From assembly GCA_025331435.1 (NCBI GenBank), contig JAIWNI010000095.1, forward strand, positions 43,485-107,484: a stretch of 64,000 nt of DNA, in the 5' to 3' direction. Both the position numbers and the translations under genes were made by a program. This DNA is from Choanephora cucurbitarum. Lineage: Eukaryota > Mucoromycota > Mucoromycetes > Mucorales > Choanephoraceae. A model generated the notes under the pieces. The model saw nothing but the letters and a program-made list of their open reading frames with translations. It had not been told where the DNA came from and did no database searches. Positions 1-10,272 of the stretch are shown in pieces (the first letter of the stretch is position 1; each line of letters opens with the position of its first letter).

Positions 1-134
1 ACAACTAATTAGTAAAAGAGTTTTTTTATCGTGTTTAACACTTTTTCTCTTCACTTCAATAAAGGCCTATATTTTGTCTCACTTAACTTTACAAGTTATT
101 ATCATTTATTTGAGCATAAATACAACAAAATGTA

Positions 135-1467
135 CAGTGAGCGAAACAAAGTGTTGAGCGATTTTTAAGATCCGAAAATTATTCATGAAGGTACATCCTT
201 TGAACACGACTACACAATCTCTTTTTATTTTTATTAAACTACACCAAAAACGATTAAAATGTCTCGCTTGAACCCTGAAACAAGAATTAAGATTGTAGAA
301 CGCAAAATTTTAGGCCACTCATACGCCCAAATAGCTCGCGATCTTCAGCTTTCACCTGAAACTGTGAGACGAACTTGCAACAACTTCGAATCTCGAGGTA
401 CTGTTGAGTCTTTGAGAGCTTCTGGAAGACCAAAAGCGATCAGCGACAGAACCAAGGTTATCTTGAAGAGAGCTGTTAAGCAAGACCGCACTAGAACGCT
501 TATACAACTTCAACAGGAGTTGCCTGTTAAAGTTTCTACCCACACCATCTCCAAGGCACTTCATGAAATGAACCTTAGAAGTAGAGTAGCTACGAAAAAA
601 CCTTTTATCAGTGATAAAAATCGAGCAAAGAGGCTCAACTTTGCCAAACAGCATAAGGATTGGACAATTGACCAATGGAAGCAGGTCATCTTCTCAGACG
701 AGTCTTCCTTTGAAGTTGGTAAAAATCCGAAGAAGGTAAAAGTATGGAGAGAGCCCGGGGAGAGATACAAACCAGAATGTATTCGGCCATCGTTTAGTAG
801 TGGAAGGACCACCTATATGGTCTGGGGTGCTATTTGTGGTGGTAGAAAGTCGCCTTTGGTTATTTTCCCTACACACAAGGTGAAATCTGCAGAGATGATC
901 CAGCATGTTTACCAACCGGTATTGCTGGATTTTTATCGAAGCGTTCCCGGCGCCATTTTCATGGAAGACAATGCGCGACCCCATACTTCAAAAGAGTCCA
1001 GCAATTGAAAAATATCTAATGGTATTGAAAAGTTATGCTGGCCTCCTCAATCACCCGATCTCAATCCAATTGAGAATATCTGGATGAAAATGAAAGGATT
1101 CTTTCATGAAGAATGGGTCAACTTTCATGGCAGAAAAAGTCATGAGGATATGCTTCGCGATGCCTGGAACAAAGCGTCCATATGTGAAGTCAATCGCCTT
1201 ATTGAAAGCATGCCTAAACGCATGCAAGAAGTGATCAGTGTTAAAGGAGGCCCTACAAAGTATTAATACTTCAATAAAAACATGTTTGATATATTAATTA
1301 CATATTTTTGTTTCCAAAGTAAAACTTAAGTGGTCAGTAGAGAATCTTTATTCTTGGATTGTGAGTTGTCTAATGATTTGAAGGTGGTATAGAGGTTAAC
1401 ATTGTCATGATCGTTGGGAAGATAATGTCGGAATTTAAAAACACTCAAAACTTTCTTTCACTCACTG
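135..1467 (+). mobile_element. Tc1/mariner DNA transposon with inverted ends and TA flanks
   Basis: Both ends match as inverted repeats. The left arm 135-168 begins CAGTGAGCGAAACAAAG. The reverse complement of the right arm 1434-1467 begins CAGTGAGTGAAAGAAAG, with about 5 differences in 33 positions. Each end is bordered by TA (133-134 and 1468-1469), the target duplication of the Tc1/mariner superfamily. The element is about 1.33 kb, normal for Tc1, and carries one transposase frame on the + strand. Well-matched ends and a nearly open frame suggest a fairly recent insertion. Confidence 0.93.
259..1266 (+). pseudogene. Tc1-type DDE transposase interrupted by one in-frame TGA
   Basis: A single frame runs from ATG 259 to TAA 1264-1266 (336 codons, the usual Tc1 length) and is broken only by TGA at 1006-1008. 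The N-terminus is a helix-turn-helix pair of the type that binds the terminal repeats (residues about 1-110, LGHSYAQIARDLQLSPETVR). Catalytic acidic residues are visible in order: D in FSDESSFE, D in MEDNARPHTS, and an acidic residue in SPDLNPIENIW. The stop lies in the linker before the third catalytic residue, so a truncated product would be inactive. A local pair of compensating indels near 990-1020 could also explain the odd linker. The transposase would cut and paste the surrounding element in trans if read through or supplied by another copy. Confidence 0.9.
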
Positions 1468-1469
1468 TA

Positions 1470-2210
1470 TATGAGCTAAAATTGATTAGACTACATTTAC
1501 TTATTTGATAAAAATATGTATTGTTTGGAGCTGACCAAGAGTATGGACCTGAGTTGCGAGTTTCATAGTAAATGAGTCTAGAACAAAATCAATGGCTTAT
1601 CAGATAAATAGAAAGACTCTAAAACCAAGTAGATTTGCTTGGAAGTAAGGAAACTATTCGACTTAACATCCGTCATAGAATATCCATAAAATCTGTTTGT
1701 TCTAAATGAGTCATAGCATTGATTTAAATTCAGAAGTGATAACATCAAATCATATACTTTCCCTATTTGGGTGGAAACCTTGGACGATAAGAGATAACAA
1801 GTTGCTTTGACTTCAAAGAAACAAGCTCTACTGGGATCATACCTGTTTTTTCCTTTACTGACAACCACAGCCTATTTTGTCTACTTCTACATCAATTGCT
1901 TGACAGAGTTCAAATCAGGTACACTTTTCATTTCCTTTACATTCGTATACCAAAATGACAAGAGACTGCCGAATTGGCTGTGTTTTGTGTTTCGATCAGT
2001 AGAACCATTAGTGCGTCTCGCTGATTGATCTTTATTACTACTTTAGGATGCTTAAATCTTTCTCCTAAAACGTACGAGCTGAATTTTTTCGTTTTTCACA
2101 TTTGATTCTAGTCACTTAAAGATCATACAAGGCTCTCCTTTTTTTTTCGGATACAATCTCAGAAAGTGTTAGGGTTACAAATAGACAATACATTAGGAAG
2201 GCAAAGCCAT
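1470..2210. other. intergenic stretch, no gene seen
   Basis: Only short frames without domain features or start and splice context are present. It separates the Tc1 element from the 3' end of the AlaX-type gene. Confidence 0.6.
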
Positions 2211-3536
2211 CTATTTCTCTAATTCCTCCTTGAGAGCTGCCTCAAGGGATTCAATCTCGTTCCAGTTTTGTGCCTTGCCTTGCCATCTTCCTTTTCCTCC
2301 TCCTTTTACGCCAGGCAAAATCTTCATGACGACTTTACCTACTTGTTGAACCAGTTCAGCAGTACCGCCTGTGATAACAATAGGGCCACCTGTCTTTTTT
2401 TCGCCTGCTGCCAGAACAACAACTTTATTTTTGCCTTCCAGAACGGATCGATCTCTAAGGCCATTGGCAACAAATCCCAAATATTCCATATCAGCATCTT
2501 CACGATAAACAACAGCCCAATCTCTTTCTCTTAGTGTTTCCTCAACATCCTTAACGGTGTAAGACGCTATTGACTCTAAAAGACGCTTTGCTCGCTTCAG
2601 GTGCTCCTTCGATTGTTGTTGTATTTTCTGAATGTTCTCAACAAACTGTTCTTGAGGGACAGACAATATAGAGACAATCTGTCTTGAGATAGAATAACTG
2701 GCACCAAATGCATCTAACACACGCTGACCAAAAAGAAAGAAAATACGTGTATTTCCACCACGTACACTTTCCGTGTGTAGAATCTTGAAGCATTGGAGTT
2801 GGCCAAGACGTGCCAAATGCGTGCCACAACAAGGGTTTCTATCCAATGCTTCAATCTCGATTGTACGGATGATACCACCACCCACATAATCATCAGGTAA
2901 ACTTTCGGGTCTTTCAGTACCTTCATGAGCATGTTCAGTATGTGTGATAACAGGTGTATCTTTTAAGATGTGCTGATTTACGGATTGCTCTATTTCTTGC
3001 AAGACATGAGGAGTAAAAGTGATCGTTTTGTTGGTGCTTGTGGGCAGTTCAATGTAGCATTTCTTTTCCCCCAAATTCCAAGAAGATGTTTCAATCTTAT
3101 ATGGGGCTTGGTCTAGCACAGCACTAAACAAGTGCTGCCCACTGTGCTGTTGCATATGATCCCAACGTCTCTGCCAATCAAGCTTAAGTTCTACAGGCCC
3201 AACTGGGATTGGTTCTTTGGTGTAGTGAATATGAGATAAGACGTGACGCTGAACATCGTGCACCCTAACATTGTTGACATATCCAGTGTCGTAAGGTTGT
3301 CCTCCTCCTTCAGGAAATAGAACTGAAAAGAAAGATTCTTATTAAGTCTTGACTCAAAAGCTACAAGAGGTTGCTTGCTTACTTGTGTCATGTAATTTTA
3401 CTTCATAAAAGCCTTTCTTGTTTGGCTTCTCGGAACAAGAGATGCAACGAGTAGAAAATTCGCGAGCAAAAGGATCAACTTGGCAGTGTATTCCTCCAAC
3501 AGGCACCTGATCTATTGTGGCAGTTGAGGTCATCAC
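2211..3536 (-). CDS. AARSD1: AlaX/AARSD1-type alanyl-tRNA editing protein
   Basis: Two exons, 3536-3383 and 3322-2211, joined over a 60-bp intron, encode 421 aa (human AARSD1 is about 412). The splice reads DTILFPEGGGQPYDTG, the conserved start of the AlaRS second additional/editing domain. The zinc-binding editing core is visible as HMQQHSGQHL (HxxxH) and NPCCGTHLARLGQL (CxxxH). The C-terminal glycine-rich part (GVKGGGKGRWQGKA) resembles the end of alanyl-tRNA synthetase. The family hydrolyses Ser- or Gly-mischarged tRNA-Ala in trans in the cytosol. The N-terminal CxxC pairs (CISCSEK) are also seen in long AARSD1 proteins. The start is at the ATG ATG pair; either Met could be used. Confidence 0.92.
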
Positions 3537-4522
3537 TTTGGCAGTAATGTAAGATAAAACAAAACCAAAAAAAAGAGAAATTGCTGTTGACTCTTTTTTT
3601 CAAGTTTATCCCAATAACACAAGCTGAGTTTCAGGTAAACCTTAAAGGTTCATGCTGAAATATTGAGAAAACTCTTATTGGGTAGCAATCAGCGAGCTAG
3701 AACTCATCTATCTAATTTGTATATATACTTGTGATAGTTTTTCTAATCTTCGAGTATATTATAAGGTTCCCCTAGAAAAGAAAGATAGAATTGACAAGTT
3801 ATTAGGTTATTTAAGAAAAATCAGTCAAGTAGTACAAGAAAAAGGTAAAGCAAACTTAAGATAATTCCTTAAGTACACCCCTTCTTGCTACCTTTCAATG
3901 CACACCTTGGTTGTAAAGTAACAAAATTGTATAGTCAAACTCTTAAGAAAGCACAAGCTCTACTCATTGCTTAGTAATTTCAAGCTTCAAATTGATAAGC
4001 ACTCTTGATTTGTAAAAAGTACAATTGTTCCATGAAAAAGGGTTATACCTTGACCGAGGTAATTTTCTTTTACCCAACTGCTTGTGACACAGGCTAATCT
4101 TTTGTTATGGAATACTACATCATGCTAGATTTCCCTTGATATCGAATCAATTGATTTTCATGGCTTGGAATTAAAAAGCGATTGAAAGAGAAGCATTTGT
4201 GGTAACAATAGGAAAACAAAGCCAATGTGTTGAACTACTATTTCTTTTTCAAATCATTGATGATTTAATCCTTTTCTAGGAAGCCGATAATATCATCCAA
4301 AAAATAGATAGGAAAAACTTAGGGAGTAAGTTTTCTATCAAAAATACGGTATGCACTTTAGATTAGCTTTTAAAAATAACCTAATACGCTCGCTCATAGT
4401 ATGCTTTGCAATTCGTTCGAGACCACATATACAATTTTACATGTCTTTCATTGCTACACTTTCATTGTAAGGATTTTAAGAGAAAACGATATGCAGCTAG
4501 TGTTAGTTTTTATTAGTCGGAA
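3537..4522. other. intergenic stretch, no gene seen
   Basis: About 1 kb of AT-rich sequence with no frame of note and no tRNA-like B box. It contains the upstream region of the AlaX-type gene and the 3' flank of the next minus-strand gene. Confidence 0.55.
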
Positions 4523-5476
4523 TTAATGGTTGCTTATTGTTTGGGATAGCCAAGTATTGATGTCCGGCATTGATACCTGTCTTTCTTGATCAAGAGTGTT
4601 TGTAGGCTTCACTTGATTGTGTTGAGTATTCAATTGACTTGTATTAATTTTGAGGTTCACTTTTGGCTTTTCTTTGGCGACTGATGTAGTATTAGAGTTT
4701 GATTGAGAAACATTAGTTACAGCTTCCGCTTCTTGGCTGGTATGTCGGGTTTTTGAAGGGTAGACTAAAGAGGGTATAGCGTCTAGAATGACATCAGGAG
4801 GAGGGTCAATATATTTCCTTGTTACTGTTGGAAGTGGTATATAATTATTCTCGATAAATTCAGGGCGCTTTGTAAAAGGTGAACAAATGGGTGACTCTTG
4901 ATCTCCTTCTCTGCATCTATTTCTTATTTAGTATTTATTTAAACTTTTTTTCTTTCTCTCTTGTATCACTTACAACTAAAAAAAAGAGGAAAAAATTGAA
5001 TAACCCAATAAGATTGCATTACAAACTTTGCTTACCTTAGCACATGTATCGACTTGTTTGTTCTTCTTTTCAGTGGCTGTTGATGAATGGTTTAAAGAAG
5101 AGGGTATAGCATGATATTCTTGATTGGCTGCATAATGGTTAGGATATGTATGATAGTGGTAAAAACTGTCATCACTGTCATTACTTGCGGATAAGGCAAT
5201 AAGCTGTATTGATTTGTTGAGCCTCTGAATATCATTGTGTGTTTCTACAGCTTTTATTTTCTGCTGATGCTTTTTCTTGTAAAGCTCCATTCGATTGTCT
5301 TCCCCATGATCATTCTCTTCTTCTTCTTCTTCGCTATCATCTGAATTTGATAGCAACACTTTATTTCTGTGGTGACTGGATTTCTTGGATCTCTTTCTGT
5401 ATAGCGATATGAGCTTACTCTCACTTGCTACAGAGTTTTTAGACGACCTTGGATAAAATCGTTTTACCAAGTCCAT
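4523..5476 (-). CDS. acidic, serine-rich hypothetical protein, splice uncertain
   Basis: Exon 1 starts at ATG 5476 (MDLVKRFYPRSSKNSV) and runs to about 5035. It carries a basic N-terminus, a Ser-Asp then Glu-rich run (SDDSEEEEEENDHGED) and a polar, His/Tyr-rich stretch. A second open block from about 4925 to the TAA at 4523-4525 is Pro/Thr/Gln-rich and ends MPDINTWLSQTISNH. A good donor (GTAAGC) follows exon 1, but the obvious acceptors do not restore the second frame directly. A tiny extra exon before a GTAAGT near 4970, or a late acceptor near 4900, would. No domain was recognised. It looks disordered and possibly nuclear (basic patch KRSKKSSHHRNK). Confidence 0.5.
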
Positions 5477-5509
5477 TACAAAAAAAAAATGAATGAAAAA
5501 AAAGAGCAA

Positions 5510-6109
5510 AAAAAGAAAAAATAATGTTTTTTTTACTCTTTTGAGCTATTTTTACCTAATTAATACAAATGATACCGTGTTAGTTATTTTCACTCAACTC
5601 CGTTTTCTTTTTTGGCAAGTTACACATTTAAAGCCTCTTTTTTTATTTTTCCTGGCACAAGTTTGTTTTCCTAGTGTAAAGAGTTTATGTTTCAATTTAT
5701 GTCTTATTTGGGCTTACAATTATAGGTGTGTAATCATAATAAGATAGCAAGTTGTTCTAAAGAGAGAGATCTATTTCGAATATGTAACAGACCTAGTCCT
5801 TCATTTCAAGCATATATTGTAGAATGCATCATAGACAACTTGACATGGTTATACAGTGCAAAATTAAAAGATATGTTGATTTGAGTATATTTAGTCTTAT
5901 ACAATAAATACTTCTTCTTTATTTGAATAAAGGTAATAGCTGTTGATTGCCTAGCTGAATTGTTCTAGCTGGGCCAGCATGGATAAGAGTCTAGAAATTT
6001 TTTGGGGCGAAGCTAAAGAGCGTAAATACTAAAGGAAATAAGCGGAATTTTTATGCAACATCAGAAGGTGAGGACAGCCAGGTCCCTTTGAAGGTGCCTA
6101 AGCGTTTGT
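5510..6109. other. intergenic stretch, no gene seen
   Basis: AT-rich upstream region of the acidic hypothetical gene up to the left arm of the inverted-repeat element. No coding signal. Confidence 0.55.
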
Positions 6110-6223
6110 AATTATAGGCGCGCCTGTGCGCACCTCTATGGCTTGAGTATAGCTACGTGTGACTTATGAGGATGCCCTCTTAATGGTCATGATAGCAACA
6201 AGGATTCTGTGTAACTCGCGCCC
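6110..6223 (+). repeat. left inverted arm
   Basis: Pairs with 6612-6725 at about 96 percent identity by eye. Confidence 0.85.
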
Positions 6224-6611
6224 AAGTGTGACCCGATGCATAAAAGGGGTTCTTTTTAGTATTATGGAGAACATTTGTTTAATATAGCGATATGTAAAAT
6301 GCAGCTGAAAAAACGAGAGGATAAGAAACGCTAAATAAAAAGAGAAAAAAGAGCTCAAGTCTCAGGCTTAAACTTTATTAATTTCTATTGTTTTGGTCTC
6401 GCCTAAAGCTGGCGTCAGTAAGTATAGAAAGAGAGGTTGGAGCTTTTTACCTAATTGCTTTTCTATGTTATGCTTTGGAAAAAAAAAAAGATAATGATTT
6501 TAAAAAATACACCTAAAACCGGCAGAGATACCAAGAGAGATACATGCGCCTTCGTACATGTTAGCGACAAGCAAAGGCCATATCTACTTGGTGCTATGTT
6601 TGACCTCAATC

Positions 6612-6725
6612 GGGCGCGAGCTACACAGAATCCTTGTTGCTATCATGACCATTAAGAGGGCATCCTCGTAAGTCACACGTAGCTATACTCAAGCCATGGA
6701 GGTGTGCACAGGCGCGCCTATAATT
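6612..6725 (-). repeat. right inverted arm
   Basis: Reverse complement of 6110-6223. Confidence 0.85.
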
Positions 6726-7357
6726 GCCTCCAAGCTTTCACATTATTTCCGAAAATTAGGAACATAAGTTGAAAACAGAGGCCAGGGCTTCAGGCACCTG
6801 TGATAGTTCTTCTTTTACTGCTCTACTCCTTCGACATTAAAACTTTGGCATCCTCTAAGCAGGTCAATACTTGTATTTCATGCTTAAGCTTCAGCTGAGA
6901 CTACCGAAATCATCATGTCTCTTTCCGATAATATCCCATCCTTGCAAGAACTGAAGAAGCAAGGTGCAACCTTTATAAAAACGTTTATGATTCGACAAAG
7001 TTTTGATTTCATCAGTTAAACGAGGCTCGCTCGTACCTAGCGCTTTTTCTGGTCATTTTGTTTTTTTGCTTCTTGCTTCATGTCGAACTGGAAACTTGGC
7101 TTGCCGCAAAGTACAATCAAATTTTGTCTTGAAGCAACACATACAGTGAGTGATTTTTCACTACTGAGAAAAGGGACTGAATGTTCAGTAATTTAATGTC
7201 TTTCTTTCTGTGTAAATATAATGTTACCTTTTCTCCGTCTTTCGCGCTTGGCTTAATAAGATTCACAAGTATATTATTAGAATTTCATCTCAACAATCTT
7301 GAAACTTGCAAGCAGAATTGATGAATGCTTTGAAGCAGAAGAAGAAAACAACTGCTA
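6726..7357. other. intergenic stretch with no clear gene
   Basis: A short ATG frame at 6915 (MSLSDNIPSLQELKKQGATF) runs about 30 codons and stops. It may be the decayed start of the fragment at 7358-7621, but no splice joins them convincingly. Confidence 0.4.
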
Positions 7358-7621
7358 GTGGAAGAAATTTCTGGTACTGTTGTCAATGGTTATGCCAGAG
7401 AAGTCTTGAGTAAAAATGACGATTATGATGTTTTGGAGGTAAACTCAGTTACACATGAAGAAGTTTCATACCGTGTAAGTATAAATGTAAGTAAAATGAC
7501 GTTCTGTAACTATCTATACTTCAGAGTTAGGCTTGCAAGCACCTGTTTCTTGCTAAAAGATGCGAGAAACCGCTTAGGAATCGATCAAGACCTCTCACAT
7601 TTTGACCTTTCTATTTTTTAG
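7358..7621 (+). pseudogene. possible degenerate SWIM-finger / MULE-type transposase fragment
   Basis: An 87-codon frame without an ATG start has the order of a SWIM region: a beta-rich lead (YDVLEVNSVTHEEVSYRVSI), a Cys-containing turn (FCNYLYF) and a second Cys (ASTCFLLKDARNRLG). Intact SWIM fingers read CxC...CxH, and here the second C of CxC and the CxH pair are damaged. MULE transposases carry such a finger at the C-terminus. No TIRs or catalytic DDE region were found nearby. This is pattern recognition only and could be chance. Confidence 0.28.
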
Positions 7622-8045
7622 TAGCCTAGATGACCCTTCCAACAGTGATTCTAATGTCTCATATATCACCTCTTCCATTCTTTTCTTTGTTAAAGGGTAC
7701 ATATGTTTTGAGGTAGTGGAACGGGAGACCTCAATGTTGTCTATTTGGATAATGGTTTTCAACTTGCCAATTAATATGCTTTCTTTACTAAATTAGACAT
7801 AGAGCTACCAACTAAGAAATATTCTAGCTAATCCAAGAATGGTGCATTAGAAAAAAGAACAAGTAGAATACCAGTTGTAAGAAAACCACATAAAAAGATA
7901 AACACCAGAAATAAGTTGAGCGAAAATAAACACCATGTAACTCAAGAAGCTATCGTTTATTTTGTATGTTTTTCTTGTTTCAATAAAAAGAAAAGGGGTA
8001 TTTATTTTTTGTAATTGCTAACAAACTATCTCCACTGCCGTGGGC
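7622..8045. other. intergenic, 3' flank of hsp20
   Basis: AT-rich with no coding evidence. Confidence 0.5.
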
Positions 8046-8684
8046 TTATTCAATGTTAACGAATCGAGATTGGTTCTTGCTGACTTTAGGTACAACAATC
8101 TTGAGGACACCATGCTGATAGGAAGCCTTAATTTGATCAGCATCGATAGAGTGTGGGAAGTTGAATGTTCTTGTGAAAGAGCCAGTAACACGCTCATTAA
8201 CCCACCACTTGGGACTGGAGTACTGGGTGACTTGGTTATCTTGGTTTCCTTTATGGACAACTTGTTGTTCAGCATTACTTGATTCTGCCTGATTGGTATC
8301 GTTTTCTTGCTCTTTTTGGATTTCTTCAATACGGGGACCTTCATGATGTTCCTTGCTAACAGAGCCACTTAGAATCAATGTATGGTCATCGGGAACCTCA
8401 ATCTTGATATCCTTCTTGTCATAACCAGGAACTTCAGCATGCAACTCATAGAAATCAGGGTGCTCAATCATGTCTGTGGCAGGTTGACGACCCAAGTTGT
8501 TGTTGTTGTTGTTGTTGTTGATTCTCTTGCGGCGCTTACGGTTATGGTGGTCGTTGTTAGAGTTCACAAAGGCACCATCGAAAGCACCATCAAAGAAGGA
8601 GTCAAAGAATGGCTGATCAAAGACAGCCATAGCGCGTTGCATATCGTATAAAGCGTCAGAGAATACACGTTGACTAAGAGCCAT
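8046..8684 (-). CDS. small heat-shock protein (Hsp20/alpha-crystallin)
   Basis: An intronless frame of 212 aa. The N-terminal arm is Phe-rich (DQPFFDSFFDGAFDGAF), followed by a basic patch and a poly-Asn run of eight encoded by a GTT/AAC microsatellite. The alpha-crystallin domain spans residues about 72-205: HPDFYELHAEVPGYDKKDI at its start and GVLKIVVPK as the late strand before the C-terminal tail. A roughly 35-residue Glu/Gln/Asn-rich insert (about 112-148) splits the domain, as in other fungal Hsp20s. As an ATP-independent holdase it would bind unfolding proteins during heat stress. The lack of introns suits rapid stress induction, and heat-shock-like motifs lie upstream. Confidence 0.95.
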   Translation of the reverse strand: MALSQRVFSDALYDMQRAMAVFDQPFFDSFFDGAFDGAFVNSNNDHHNRKRRKRINNNNNNNNLGRQPATDMIEHPDFYELHAEVPGYDKKDIKIEVPDDHTLILSGSVSKEHHEGPRIEEIQKEQENDTNQAESSNAEQQVVHKGNQDNQVTQYSSPKWWVNERVTGSFTRTFNFPHSIDADQIKASYQHGVLKIVVPKVSKNQSRFVNIE

Positions 8685-8748
8685 TTTTAGATTGTCTTTA
8701 ATAACTGATGATAGAACTATCGAACATGATGTGAAAGAAACAGCTCGT

Positions 8749-8758
8749 ATTTATATGA
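8749..8758 (-). promoter_or_regulatory. TATA-like box of hsp20
   Basis: On the minus strand this reads TCATATAAAT, about 65-75 bp upstream of the hsp20 ATG. Confidence 0.45.
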
Positions 8759-8765
8759 TTTTGGG

Positions 8766-8840
8766 AGAACAGAATTGAAAAATCTAGAAAAATCTAGTTT
8801 CCTTTTATGGTATTTTCTACGACATTCTGGAGAGTTTGGT
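8766..8840 (-). promoter_or_regulatory. probable heat-shock element cluster
   Basis: On the minus strand TTCTAGATTTTTCAATTC approximates alternating TTCnnGAAnnTTC blocks with one GAA changed to GAT. A second imperfect block (TTCTACGACATTCTGGA on +) lies near 8815-8831. Position directly upstream of the TATA-like box supports a role for HSF1. The matches are imperfect. Confidence 0.4.
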
Positions 8841-9351
8841 CTTTTTATGACATGATTGAATATAGGTCACAAGACCATCTATTGTCATCTCAAGAACATG
8901 CTAGAATTTGCTGTTAGGCTATGACGATATGATGTATATGCTTTCATTACTGCTTAGTGAGTTGGCTCATCAATCAAGCTATGAGCCACCCCTCCCTATG
9001 ACTTCTTACTAAGCACTTGTGCAATGCGAATCATTAACTTTGTTGAAGCAAAACTCTTTTCTTATATGGTTGTATATTCTTGCCTTTCTTTCCGTACATA
9101 CTTACAACACCAAGTTGTATTGTAGGCTTCTTCCATTCCACTTGTCTTTTTCTGATTAATACAACAATCTCACTCTTCATCTTGGCTTCAATAAAAAAAA
9201 ACTCAATCGCATTAAGCCTAGCCTGACAGTAACAAGACAATTGCCTCTAAGTCTTTGCTTTTTCTCTTTCTTTTTGGACAATCGTTTAAAAAAAAAGAAT
9301 ATCGTGTAACGCGTTTTACTTTTCTTTTTTTTTTTTCTCTCATCAGATCCA
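8841..9351. other. intergenic between divergent hsp20 and PRKRIP1 homologue
   Basis: No gene. A T/C-rich run at about 9317-9341 ends in CTCATCAG just before the PRKRIP1 ATG and could be a 5' UTR intron acceptor or a leader pyrimidine tract. Confidence 0.45.
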
Positions 9352-9929
9352 ATGGCTACTCAGACTGAACCCGAAAAGAAAAAAAGCAAATACAACTTAA
9401 CACCACAAGAAGAACAACAAGAAAAGCTAAATCGACTGTTTGAGAAGATCGACAAACCTGTATTTATTCCCAACAAACAAGAAGACAAAGCATTTGTTCC
9501 ACCACCTAAAGATTTTGTGCGCAACGTAGCTGGTAAAAAAAGAGTGATGTTCTGTTAGATCCCATTGCTCATTTCAGGTTTATAGGTTCTAGCGCAGGTG
9601 CAGGCAGTGGTGATTTCCATGTTTATAGAGCTCAGAGAAGACGTGAATATGCTCGTTTGAAAGTAATGGAAGATGAGGAAAAAAAGGCAAGTAGATGAGA
9701 CGGATCTTAAGCATACGACATTGACATAAAACAGGAAAAAGAACAAAGGGAATATGAAGAGAAGCTGAAGCGATTGCGTCAAGCAGACGAAGAGCGTACA
9801 GCAAAGAAAAGAGCAAAACGCCAAAAGCGAAGCAAAAACAAGAAGGATACAAAAGAGAAGAAGGACACGGATGATACAGTGAAAGATACAAAGGAAGATA
9901 GTCCTGAGCAACAACAACAACAGCAATAA
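9352..9929 (+). CDS. PRKRIP1: PRKRIP1-like spliceosome-associated protein
   Basis: Three exons, 9352-9532, 9586-9686 and 9735-9929, give 158 aa. The first splice creates [21 protein letters not shown], the family signature of PRKR-interacting protein 1. It is followed by a long basic and acidic helix ([32 protein letters not shown]) and a Lys-rich tail ending in poly-Gln. The human protein (about 184 aa) is a spliceosome C-complex component whose long helix bridges U2 snRNP and the catalytic core. The second intron (9687-9734, 48 bp) starts GCAAGT rather than GT; no GT donor keeps the frame. Divergently oriented to hsp20. Confidence 0.9.
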
Positions 9930-10272
9930 AGCTTACTTTTTAGAATACATAATTTCTTTAAATTTTTTATTGAGTTGTATAATATTTAGATATCAAAGAG
10001 AAACGAGAGGAAACTGGGGGCATATAAAGGTACATAGAAGGAGGAGGAAGCTTCATAGGAATAATAGGTTTTGGGACGAAAATGAGCGTAAAATAAGAGG
10101 GTATAAAGAGCTAAGAATTTAGGTAAATAAGAAACTAAAAGGGTGTAGATAAGAGAAATAGAAGAAAAGGGTATTAAAGGGAGTTGGTGTACTTTATATG
10201 CTGTAATTTTTTTGTGGAAAGCGAAGAAGAAAGAGAAGAAACGGGATGAGGGAGAGGAGTAAGGAATTAGGT
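9930..10272. other. 3' flanks of two convergent genes
   Basis: Purine-rich on the + strand (many AAG/GAA runs) with no frame of note. Confidence 0.5.

Larger units (their letters stand above)
6110..6725. mobile_element. 616-bp non-autonomous element with ~114-bp inverted arms
   Basis: Positions 6110-6223 and 6612-6725 are reverse complements, with about four differences across 114 bp. Both outer ends read AATTATAGGCGCGCCTGTG. The arms are more GC-rich than their surroundings and contain the AscI-like palindrome GGCGCGCC. The roughly 390-bp centre is AT-rich and has no coding frame (short frames here are shadows). No clear target-site duplication is visible beyond the arms. This is the form of a MITE or a foldback element mobilised in trans. 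The superfamily cannot be assigned from the ends alone. Confidence 0.8.

Noticed and set aside
4420..4445. Sequence resembling a tRNA B box (GTTCGAGACC)
   Set aside because: No matching A box or cloverleaf arms at the right distance.
9555..9926. Leu/Phe-rich minus-strand frame opposite the PRKRIP1 homologue
   Set aside because: Shadow of the Lys/Glu-rich coding strand; hydrophobic content is a complement effect.
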